Below, piece after piece: positions 10,901 to 22,900 of a DNA stretch of 64,000 bases. The first letter of the stretch is position 1, and each line of letters begins with the position of its first letter. The notes below the pieces were generated by a model. It saw nothing but the letters and a program-made list of their open reading frames with translations, made no database searches and was not told where the DNA came from. The position numbers were made by a program, and so were the translations under genes. The stretch lies in assembly GCA_922989275.2 (NCBI GenBank), contig OV277864.1, forward strand, positions 43,585,550 to 43,649,549, written 5' to 3'. Source of the DNA: Gari tellinella. Lineage: Eukaryota > Mollusca > Bivalvia > Cardiida > Psammobiidae.

Positions 10901-13900
10901 GTTATTTATTTAACCCTTATATGTATAAGTAGATGTATGTATATAGAGCAAGTAACTATTATTTCAGTTATTCTCAATTTACATGTGACCCGCAATTTTC
11001 AGCAATTTAATTTCCCAAGTTGTTTTTTTTCTACTAATTCAGTTTATTATTATTTTAAAGTATTTATTAGGTTATTAGAATTAATGAGATTCTTTTAAAG
11101 TCTAAATTAATAAATTGCTTTTAAATTTTGAAGTTAATTTCTTACCTCGAAGCGCAAGGCACTCCTTGCAGCTTCGGTGTCCTGGTCCTAAATGACTGTT
11201 TTCGAGAGAAATTCAAGATGGCGGCCTTCTATCCACAATGCGGTCAAACAAAAAAAATGATTTACATGGATGATATATGGTTAACAGGACCAAAATTACC
11301 GTCCTACAGACAGATAATTTGTTAGTCCTGCTTTTCTGAAGATTTTTATAAGTTTTCCTACTTAATAAGATTAGATGCACTTAGATTTATTTTGTTTTAG
11401 TTTCTCTGAAAGAAATGTGATCTTACCGAAACCGGAACCGGAAGCTTTTTTTCTAAGAGATGATTGCCGCGCGTTATAATGTGCCCTTTTCAGGAAAAAT
11501 TACCATGCCCCTTTCAAATCCTGGGGGAAACACTATTATTGCAACATTAGATTCGGCCCTTCATGCACATGTCAGTCTTAATGGCGATGCTCTGACCAAC
11601 TAGGGCATTTAAACTTGTACGTTTGCATGGTTTTTATCATTAGTTTTGCACACTTACATGTAGCTACATTCATAGTTTTAATCACATTCATTTTACAGCA
11701 GTAAAAAAATACAGCGTGTTTATCGCTTAATGGCGTCAAAACTGGTACCACTAGGATACATCCGCCGAAACAGGATGACCCCCGTTTTGCTGTAAATTTC
11801 TTAGACCCAATCCAATATTTACTGCATCTTAAATATTGCTCCCCAAAATAACTAGAGTGCATTTTTGCTTCTCTAAAATACACTGAACTTGTATGACAAT
11901 GTCTATCGCAAGTATAGAAAACATTTTCATGACATTATTGGATTTATTTGCTGACTGGAGGCTGCAATTTGCTAATAGGACTCTCTACCGTTTTCGGCTT
12001 TGACCAATGAAATCACTCGTTATTTACTGGTCTCTCACCACATCAATTCTGAGGCCGGGATCAGTGTTTAAAGCTTCCTTGTTTTCACCTATTTTAACAG
12101 TTTAACACCTGTCACACTTTTTAGCTCACCTGGCACGTAGTGCCAAGGTGAGCTATTTTGATCGTCCTCTGTCCGTCGTCGTTCGTTCATCCGTTCCTCC
12201 GTTCGTCGTCAACAATTTCTTTTTAAAAGACATCTCCTCTGAAACTACTGGATGGATTTTTACAAAACTTGGCCTGAATGATCCTTATATGGTCCTCTTT
12301 CAAAATTGTTCAAACATTTCTGGTCCGTTGCATAATGATATCTAGGTCACAGGAGCTAAAAATAGATTTTTTCAATGAAAACTTAAACAATCTTCTTGTC
12401 TGAAACCACAGTACCCTTGGCTTACATATTTGGCACAAAGCATCATCTACAGGTCCTCTATCAAGATTGTTCAAATTATGTCCCTGGGGTAAAAAATGAC
12501 CCCGTCCCGGGGGTCGTAATTTTATATAGAGTTATATAGTGAAATCTTCAAACATCTTTATCTCTGAAACTAATGTTGCCAGAGCTTTGATATTAGGCAT
12601 GATGACACTTCTAGAAGCCCTTAACCAATACTGTAAATATGAGAGCTAAAAATCTTCAAACATCTTTATCTCTGAAACTAATGTATAGCCAGAGTTGTTA
12701 ACAGATTGTTCAACAGATTGTTCAAACTATGGGTCTTGGTCTTGGTTCAAGATCTACCCCGCCCTGGGGGTTTATAAATTTACGTATGAGTTGTATAATT
12801 AAATCTTCAAATATCTTTTCTGGAAGCTAATTCGGTCAGAGCTTTGATATTTGGCATAGTTTTACTTCTATAAATCCTTTGTCCAATATTGTTTAAATGG
12901 TCCCGGACTTTGCATGGTCTGTTGCATATCATGGTGACATATGAGCTAAAATTAGATTTTCATCAATGAAAAGTCTTCCTCCCATTGCACTCACACTTAC
13001 AAAGTCATGAGCTTAAATATTTGACATAACACTTTGTGCTTGGACTCATCAGCAAGATTGTTGAAATTATCCAATAGGGGGTAAAATATGACCCTACCCC
13101 AGTGGTCATGTGACCCTTGTCTGGGTTTCCCAGGTGAGCGATATTTAGGCCCGCATGGGCCTCTTGTTTATGTCTTCTTTCTATCCTTGATTTGAAGTCT
13201 TCCTTTCACAGCTTTTATTTGTTTTTAATCTGCATGGCGCACAACCGCACATGCCGATAATACATGACATGTCACATGATGTGGAGTCTGGCATTGGTAG
13301 ATAAAGGGAAAAATGTTGGAAATATTTAGTGTGAAACTTACTTTAATTTTAAGCTTTTGAAACTTCTTGATTTATAGTAATTTCTTATCATGTTTTCAGG
13401 GTGCTAAACTTGCTTTTTATGTAGTAATTTAAATTAGCACATGGCTTGGAGCTCTCGGCCAATCAGATGCCTAAAAAACCTGCGAATATATCGTTTATTG
13501 AACAAAACCATGAAATAACTAACACACTGTTCACTTATTCCATGCTTCCGTCATCTCAAGGCAATTTGACGTCACAGCCCTAGCAATCCTTCGAGCAAGC
13601 CACCGCGAAAACCTTTTGCCTGCACTGTAGGCTTAACGATAAATAATCGGAATAAACACCAGATCAAGGATTTGAACTAAAACAATACGGTAATTCCACA
13701 GTATTTATAATAGATCTAGATCTACCCCATCCCTCTGGACCTAGATATATGCATTGTTTCAATTGTAGATGTAAAAACCGGGATATGCATGTCTTGCTTG
13801 GCTTAACTAAATAGCTGAGATCAGAGGGGAACTGCAAAAGCTTGATGACGTCATATTATGTACAGTGATACCTAAACTTTAAAGGCCATTAATAATGAAT

Positions 13901-16900
13901 TGTGCTTACATATAGAGCTTCAATAAGGCTTATTTATGTTGGTGTTGAAGCATGCATAATGTCTCAAGCTACACAATGAAATAACCTTTCAATTTAAGTA
14001 AAATATTACAAATAAAATGTCTTTTTCGTCTAAAACAAAAAGCAGAAACGAAGGGTCTTCTTGTTTTCCTCGAGCCCAAGCCAGTGCTAAATAGGTTAGA
14101 CCGCGCAACCATGGTCTAACCTATACTAATGCTCCTATCAGAAAAATCCTAATCTGGACATTCAATTCCATTCTAAGTGAATTTCTGGTTTTAAAGACAA
14201 ATTTAAAAAGATTTTATGATAAGATAAGCAAATATAATTATCTCATAGGCTATATTGTCTGTTATCATTTCTTATTTGTAGCCTCTTTTACACTTGTTTA
14301 CATACATTATTTATAATAGTCAGAGTCAGTTATAAATACAAATAACATAAGCAGAGTATGTGTCTTGCTGACTCAAAGTAAATCTTCTCTTTATCTGATC
14401 TTATCTTAGAGTGAACATTGAAGACACTTTTCTTTATGGTTAACACGTTCAGTCTTTTAATTCTTTCCCTCATAGAAGCGCCTTTGAGCGCATTCAATTT
14501 ATTCCTCCACTAAAGAAAAGAGTTCCAATTTGTACAGTCATTGACATGTACTATGGGAAATATTTCTATATCCCAGAAGATGGTAGCTTAAAGCAGGCTG
14601 AAAGTAAAGCAGAATGCTCCTTAAGGTGCATTCTGCTTTCCTTTCAACCTGTTTTAAGTGGTCATCTGTCTTCAAAACTAGAAATAGGCTATCGGGTAAA
14701 GGGTTAAGCTCCATCTAATTGTGCACTGGTTTACTCTGCAGGCGTCCAGCTACTGTCTGTTGGTGTCCCTTTCTTCCACAAGAACCAATAAATATTTCTA
14801 CAACAGTTTTCATCCTTCAACATCCATTTGAGGTAAGCTACAATTTTTTTTTCTCTAACATTCAGAAATAAATCCTCTATCATGGGAAAGGTGTATTTTA
14901 AGCTCAATCTTACCATTTCTTTCATACATACAATGATGTAGAATGATAAATTAGCAATAGAAAACTTTTCTTTCGTATAGAACTTGCTTTACTTTCAGCT
15001 TTGTTCAACCAATAACTCGATCAAAATGGTTTTTTACGCCTTTAATTTATTCACTTTGAAGAAAATAGTTTCAATATACAGTCATGAATATGCACTATAA
15101 GAAATATTTTCTATATCTTAATAGAGTTGAAATTAATTTGTGACTTAAACCATTACCCCAAAGTCTGTTTCTAGTATTGAATTTGAAGACAGGTGATCAC
15201 TTAAAGCAGGTTGAAAGTAATTTAAGTAAAGCAGAATGTTCCTTAAGGCACATTCTGCTTTACTTTCACTGTTTCATCCTCCTTTAAGCTACCACCTGCT
15301 GAGAACAATAGAGAACATATTTCTTGTGATACATATTCATGACTGTATAAATTGGAATTGTTTTCTTCAGTGGAGGAATACAAAGGTGTAAAACATGCTT
15401 ATTTTTATCTGGTGATTGGTTAAAGCAGGTTGAATGTAAAGCAGAATGTGCTTTTTGTTTTAACCTATTTTAATTGGTCACTGTCTTCAAAACTAGAAAC
15501 AGGCTATAGGGTAATAGGTGAAGCTGCCATTTGTCTTTAGCATTCAACCCGCACTGAACAGGAAACAGTGTAAACCAAAACTAGAGGGTTCTCTGATCAG
15601 GATCTGCATTGTATTCCATAATTTTTAGCTCACCAGAGCTCAATAATAATAATAATAATAATAATAAAGACTTTATTTCAAGAGGGTAACACAATTAGAA
15701 CACACAAGCAACTAATCTCCCTTGTGGCCCTCAAACATTTGTACAGATATTTACAGAACACATTCAATCCAATCTACGAGCATATATCTACTTGTCATTT
15801 ATTATCGATGTACAGGAGGAAAGTGTTAGCTTTTGTGATTTTCCATACACTGCAGTGAAGCAGACAAATATAAGCATCTCTGTAAAGACAGTGTCAACTT
15901 ATCCTTGACTGTTAACCAGGGGTGTAAAATTCTACTCCCCCGCTCGCCATGGCGAGTAACGTGTTGTCAGGGCGAGTAGATTTTCTGATAATTTACAACA
16001 GAAACCAATGAGCAAAATGTCTTAATCACCCAGCAGGGCGAGTAACAATTCTGAATTTTTTACACCCCTGTTAACCCATTACCCTATAACCTGTATCAAG
16101 TATTGACCATATGTGACCTCTTATAGCAGTTTAAAAGTAAAGCAGAAGGTGCCTTAAGACGCATTCTGCTTTACTTTCAGCCTGCTTTAAGCTATCATCT
16201 GCTAGAATATAGAATATATTCATTATGATGCATAATCATGACTGTATCAATCGTAACTTTTTTCTTCAGTAGAGGAATAAATTTAAGTTGTAAAATGGCA
16301 TATTTATATGGTAATGGGGGAAGATGGTGTCATTCGAAAATCATCTTTTTCTTGATGCTAGAATAAATTATCATTTAACATTGTTTACCCTCTAGAGGCC
16401 ACAATATTTATCCAATCTTTATAAAATGTGCACAGATTTTATGAGACCAAAAGAGGTCGGATGAGTTCGATTATTGTTGAAATCTGACAAATACAAATGT
16501 AGGCCAAGAGTAATCTACCTTTGAATTGCTGAAAATGCCATATTTAACAGTGTTTACACTCTAGAGGCCACAATATTTATCCAATCTTTCAAAAACGTGC
16601 ACAGATTGTATAAGACTATAGGAGGTCAGATGAGTTCGATTATGGTTGAAATCGGACAAATAGATCAAGAGTTATCTACCTTTGAACTGCTGAAAATGCC
16701 ACATTTAACGGTGTTTACACTCTAGAGGCCACACTTTTTATTGAATCTATCTCAAACTTGCTAAGATTGTATATGACTATAAGAGTTCAAATGAGTTTTA
16801 TTATTGTTGAAATCAGACTAATAGGTCGAGAGTTAATCTACCTTTGAATTGCTGAAAATGTCATATTTAAGGGTGTTTACACTCTTAGGGCCACAAATTT

Positions 16901-19900
16901 TATTCAATCTTACTCAAACTAGCTCAGATTGTATATTACTATAAGACTTCGAATGAGTTTGATTATGGTTGAAATCGGATCAATAGGTCAAAAGTTATCT
17001 ACCTTTGAATCGCTGAAAATGATATATTTAACAGTGTTTACCCTCTGGAGGCCACAATATTTATCCAAACTTTTTCAAACTTGCCCAGATTGTATATGAC
17101 CATAAGAGGTTGAAAAAAAATGAATATGGTTGAAAGCGGAATTATAGATCAAGAGTTATCTACCTTTTAATTGCTGAAAATGCTATATTTTACAGCGTTT
17201 ACACTCTTGCAACTACAGTTTTCAATGGATTTTGATTATACTTGCACACAAGGTATATAGCTATATGTTCTCGAAGGAGTGCAACTATTGTTGAAATCTA
17301 ATCATTTTGGCAGTAGTTATCTGCCCTTGATATACTTTGAAATACTAGAAAAAGGTTTCATTTCAGTATTGTTTAGGCTCTAGTTATCTGCCCTTGATGT
17401 GCTCTACTATACTAAAATTATGAGGTTGTATTTCAAAATTGTTTACATGCTATAATGTAAATTTGAATGGATTTAGATGAAAACGGGTGAAACAGAAAGG
17501 TAAAGCTATCAGGCTTCAGTACAACAGGTGAGCGATACCAGGGCCTTCTTGTTCATGATGCTAGAATTATTTAAAAAAATATATTTTTAATTTCAGGAGT
17601 TAAGAAAACTGAAAACAGCACCAATGTTATATCAGAGTTTAGAAGATGGTAAATGCCATATAATTAGAGACAAACGGTTTGGCAGCACAAAGAGGTAAAC
17701 CTGACATCATCAACAGGGCTCCAGATTAATCCATTACTCCATATAATATATACACATTTTAACACATTGAACTTATTCTACCACTGAAGAAAACAGTTCC
17801 AAATTATACACTATGAATATGCACCATAAGAAATGTTTTCTATATTTTCTAGCAAAAAGTAGCTTAGAGCTGGACTGCAATCAAAAATATATTTGATTCT
17901 GATCATACACTGAGTTATTCTGTGCATCAAAACTCTCCGCAGATATTATATGTACTATGAGATGTAATCAACCGATCTTGTTTGTTTATTGAATTATTGT
18001 ATTCTCATTACTCAATAGTCTGATTCTAGTTCTGAAAACAGGTGACTACTTAAAGCAGGTTGAAAGCAAAGCAGAATGTGCTTTAAATTAAGCTTTCTTT
18101 TCAACTACCACCTGCTAGGACATAGAAAATATCTTATTGGAATCGTGACCACTTATCCCTTTTCCCCATAGAAGCGGCTTTTAGCACATTTAATTTATAT
18201 CTCTTCTGAAGAAAAAGTTTTGTTTTATACAGGAATGGAAATGTATCCAAATGTGCTTTACTTTCAACCTACTTTAAGTGGTTACCTGTTTTCAAAATTA
18301 TAAACAGGCTATGGGGTAAAGGGTTAAAGCAGATTGAAAGTACATTCATAAACAGAATGCACCTTAAAGCACATTCTGTTTTACTTTCAGCCTGCTTTAA
18401 GCTACCATCTGCTAGGGTATAGAAAATATTTCTTATCATTATGATCAGTATTTATTACTGTATAAAGAGGTAGTACTTTCTATAATGGAGTAATAAATCA
18501 AAGCCTTAGAAAAGCATATTTCTCTACTTCTCTCTACATCTACATCTAATCATTACTGACCACCTTCATCAAGTTGAAGATAATGTCAGAGTTGTGTGCA
18601 ATTATGCAAAAAGGGAGACAAGGCCGTTACTTGAATAAACTGATTGATGATTTTTAGCTCACCTGGCACGTAGTGCCAAGGTGAGCTTTATGGATCGCTG
18701 GATGTCCGTCGTCCGTCGTCTGTCCGTCCGTCCACAATTGTTCGTTAACACTCTACCAGGTTCAAATCTCATTGGATCTTGATGAAACTTGGTCACAATG
18801 TTTGCCTTAATGAAATCTAGGTCAAGTTCGAATGTGGGTCATGTCCGGTCAAAAACTATGTCACTAGGTCAAATTATCGAAAAACATTGTTAACACTCTA
18901 GAGGCTACAAATTTCATTGGATCTTCATGAAACTTCATCAATATTATTGCCCCAATGAAATCTAGGCCAAGTTTGAATATGGGTCATGTCCGGTCAAAAA
19001 CTAGGTCAAATCTTCGAAAAACCTTGTTAACACTCTAGAGACTACAAATTTCTTTGGATCTTCATGAAACTTCATCAAAATGTTTGCCTCAATGAAATCT
19101 AGGCCAAGTTTGAATGTGGGTCATGTCCGGTCAAAAACTAGGTCACTAGGTCAAATTATCGAAAAACCTTGTTAACACTCTAGAGGCTACAAATTTCATT
19201 TGATATTCATGAAACTTCATCAATATGATTGCCTCAATGAAATCTAGGCCAAGTTCGAATGTGGGTCATGTCCGGTAAAAAACTAGGTCACTAGGTCAAA
19301 TCTTCGAAAAACCTTGTTAACACTCTAGAGACTACAAATTTCATTGGATCTTCATGAAACTTGATCAAAATGTTTGCCTCAATGAAATCTAGGTCAAGTT
19401 CGAATGTAGGTCATGTCTGGTCAAAATCTAGGTCACTAGGTCAAATTATCGAAAAACCTTGTTAACACTCTAGAGGCTACAAATTTCATTTGATATTCAT
19501 GAAACTTCATCAATATGATTGCCTCAATAAAATCTAGGCCAAGTTCGAATTTGGGTCATGTCCGGTTAAAAACTAGGTCATTAGGTCAAATCATCGAAAA
19601 ACCTCGTTAACACTCTATAGAGACTACAAAATTCATTGAATCTTCATGAAACTTGAACAAAATGTTTGTCTCATTGAAATCAAGGTCAAGTTAGAAATAG
19701 GGTCATGTCTGGTCAAAAACTAAGTCACACGGTGTTCATGGTTACATGGTTACCAGGTGAGCGATTTAGGGCCATAGTGGCCCTTGTTTTTATTAGCTCA
19801 CCTGAGCCTTCGGCTCAGGATGAGCTATTGTGATACCATTCGGTCCGTCGTCCGTCGTCCGTCCACATTTGTCAGAAGCATCAGTGACAAGGGGGAGCGA

Positions 19901-22900
19901 AATGTTGTTCAAAGATTTTGGCTAGAGTTATTCCCCTTGCTTTGGGACCAGATTTTCTAACATGACCGTATAGACAACTTTTTATGCATAAGAAAATCTT
20001 GTTCTCAGAAACCAAAAGGCCCAGACCTTTGATATTTGGTATGTATCATAACCTAATGATATTCTACCAAGATTGTTCAAATTTTGACCCTGGGGCCAAA
20101 AATGGCCCCGCCCCAGGGCTTATCAGTTTTTTAGCTCACCTGAGCCAAAGGCTCAAGGTGAGCTATTGTGACCGCTCACCGTCCGTAGTACGTCTGTCCG
20201 TCTGTCCGTTCACATTTACTTCAAACGCCATCTCCTCTGAAACCCGCCGATTGTAGGGAGAGTTCAAACTGCTCATGATGTTCCTTGGATGCTTCTCTAC
20301 AGAAGTTGTTCAAAAAAAAGGAAAAAAAGCACAAACTCTGCTTGAAAAAGCAAAAAAGCAAAAATCTTTAAAAAATCTTCTTGCCCAAAACTACTAGGCC
20401 CTAAGCTTTGGTATTTGTACAGTAGAATCTCCTGGTGGATCCCTCTATAGTTTGTTAAAATGAAATCCCTAGGGTCACATTTGACACCACCCTGCACAGT
20501 TTAAGTGCTGCTCTAGGCAGGTTTTACAGTATTTTTGATTTAGGCAGAACTGTATTTACCTGAGTTACCCTTAATATACTATGGGCAAATAACAAATATT
20601 TGCAAACAGTTTGGATCCAGATCAGATGCAACACAATGCTGCATCTAATCCGGATCCAAACTATTTGCCACTCATTTACCAACTTAACATTTTCTAAAAA
20701 AAAAAAATGTACATTTTTTACACACAGAAGGTATTTAGCAGACATCATTTCAGTCTGGTAAGGGTAAGTCACCAGCACACTGCTGCTAATGCTACAGTAC
20801 CGTACTCTTGCATAATAGTTGAACTCAGTGATCAGGCCAACAGAACTGAACATGTTGTCTGCTAAAGTTTAGAAATGGTTCAGTCTTCTTCATACTTAGA
20901 GAAACAGGATCTGGAAGTGATCCACTGACAGTTATGTAATTATGTCTTATGCCATATTTATACATATGTTTAATATTGGTTTTGTCACAGTTATCTGCAT
21001 GTTTTGCCATTTTTTCTTGTCCAGGATTCAACCCTTATTCCCAATAAATACTGACGTTTGTTAACCCATTACCCCATAAATGTGCATTTTTAGGCCTTTG
21101 ATTTATTCCTCCACTTAAGAAAATAATTCCCCTTTAACCCTTTCCCCCATAGCATATCTCTAGTATTGAATGTAGGTGTCCACTTAAAACAGATTGAAAG
21201 TAAAGCAGAATGCGCTTTAAGCGCATTCTGCTTTACTTTCAGCCTGCTTTAAGCTATCATCTGCTAGAATATAGAAAATATTTTGTATTATACATATTTA
21301 TGAATGTATAAATTGGAACTATTTTCTTCAGAGCAAGAATAAACTGAATGCGCTAAAAGGCGCTTCTATGGGGGAAAGGGTTAAACAGTCATGAAAATGT
21401 AAGATGTGAAATAAGTTTCTATATGCTAGTAGATGGTAGCTTAAAGCAGTTTGAAAGTAAAGCAAAGTGTGCACTAAGACCCATTCTGCTTTACTTTCAA
21501 CCTGCTTTAGGTGGCCACCTATTTTCAAAACTAGAAACAGGCTATGGGGTAATGGGTAAAATGAAATTGTTTATTTGGAAAGAGCCTAATGAGAGGAAGT
21601 GCCATTTGCAAAGGTCATAACTCTGACATCATTGTTTTTTTAGTTATTTCCCTTTGTCATATTTTCTTGTCAAGAAGACAACTCCAGTTCTACTGATGCT
21701 ATTGTAATGAAATTTTATGTATGGAAAGAAACTGATGAGAGAAAATGCCATGCATAAGGGCAGCAATATTTTGTTTTCCCCTTTGTCATATTTTATTGTC
21801 AGGAAAATAACTCCAGTTCTGCTGACGCTAGTGAAATAATTATCATTTACCGGAAATGGAAATAGCTTGATAAGAGGATGTGTCATGGATAAGGGTCATA
21901 AGCTTGGCAACAAAATTCACTTTTGTCATGTTTTCTTGTCCGGAAGATAACTCCATTTATAGCTATATTAAAATGTTGTCTTGCCCAGTCAACTTAGGTA
22001 CAAACTTCAATGTCCTCAGGTGAGCGAATTTAGGGCCATGGCCCTCTTGTCTTAGGAAAACCTTTGAAAATCTTCTTCTCTGAAACTGTATGGCCTAGAT
22101 CATTAATATTTGACATGTAGCTTTGCCTTATGGTCCTCTACCTAGATTGTTCAAATTATGACCCCCGGGTCAAAATTGGCCCCGCCCCCGGGCTTATCAG
22201 TTTTACATAGAGTTATATAGGAAAACCTTTAAAAAATTTCTTCTCTGAAACTGTGAGGCCTAGATCTTTAAAATTTGACATATAGCTTTGCCTAATGGCC
22301 CTCTACCAAGATTGTTCAAATTATGACCCCTGGGCCAAAAATGGCCCCGCCCTTTGGCTTATCAGTTTTTCTTCAGAAAACCTTTAAAATTCTTCTTCTC
22401 TGAAACTGTATGGCCCAGATCATTCATATTTGAAATATAGCTTTGCCTTGTAGTCCTCTTCCATGATTGTTCAAATTATGACCCCCGGGTCAAAATTGGC
22501 CCCGCCCAGGGGCTTATCAGTTTTACATAGAGTTATATAGGAAAATCTTTAAAAATCTTCTTATCTGAAACTGTAAGGCCCAGATCTTTCAAATTTGACA
22601 TGTAGCTTTGCCTTATGGTCTTCTACCAAGACTGTTCAGCTTATGACCCCTGGGCCAAAAATGGCCCCGCCCTTGGGCTTATCAGTTTTTCATAGGAAAA
22701 TCTTTAAAAATCTTCTTCTCTGAAACTGTAAGGCCCAGATCATTTATATTTGAAATGTAGCTTTGCCTTATAGTCCTCTACCAAGTTTGTTCAAATTATG
22801 ACCCCCGGGTCAAAATTGGCCTCGTCCCGGTGCTTATCAGTTTTACATAGACTTATATAGGAAAACCTTTAAATTTCTTCTTCTCTGAAATTGTAAGGCC

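Larger units (their letters stand above)
5090..11180 (-). mobile_element. Three-ORF CR1/L2-like non-LTR retrotransposon, near intact
   Basis: Reading the minus strand from about 11180 to about 5090: repeated small hairpins and an A-run, an SGNH-hydrolase-like ORF (10636-9845), a second A-run, more of the same hairpins, a PHD/coiled-coil/RRM-like ORF1 (9234-8197), and an overlapping APE endonuclease-reverse transcriptase ORF2 (8239-5156). All three frames are uninterrupted. PHD and esterase domains are both known from ORF1 proteins of CR1-like elements. The outer ends are approximate because I could not identify a target-site duplication or a clear 3' terminal repeat. The element lies antisense in intron 1 of the DTWD2-like gene. 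Confidence 0.75.
4975..14741 (+). other. DTWD2-like intron 1, filled with mobile DNA
   Basis: This 9.8 kb intron runs from GTAAGT to CTGCAG. It contains the antisense three-ORF LINE (about 5.1-11.2 kb), a SINE-like tRNA relic (11500-11610), an AGCTC-type element (12119-13172) and a TTAA-A MITE (14457-14707). The stretches 11180-11500, 11610-12118 and 13175-14456 show no gene. The last holds a perfect 12-bp stem at 14091-14124 (ATAGGTTAGACC with its complement). Confidence 0.8.
15623..17553 (+). mobile_element. AGCTCACC-type element with ~165-bp tandem repeats and nested MITEs
   Basis: It starts TTTTAGCTCACCAGAGCTC and ends CAGGTGAGCGATACCAGGGC then CTTCTTGTT. A short AAT trinucleotide run lies at about 15642-15667. 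The interior from about 16370 to 17460 has roughly six units of about 165 bases marked by GTTTACACTCTAGAGGCCAC and TGAATTGCTGAAAATGCC. Two MITEs (15917-16070 and 16071-16320) interrupt it. Confidence 0.65.
14833..17596 (+). other. DTWD2-like intron 2
   Basis: This 2.8 kb intron holds fragments of TTAA-A MITEs at about 14990-15540 (paired AAAGCAGG arms around 15200-15300 and 15425-15470), and then the AGCTC-type element 15623-17553 with its own insertions. Exon 3 begins 43 bases after that element ends. Confidence 0.7.

Noticed and set aside
11578..11883. 101-codon minus-strand frame
   Set aside because: It starts inside non-coding DNA and ends in the SINE-like tRNA relic, with no recognisable domain or splice support.
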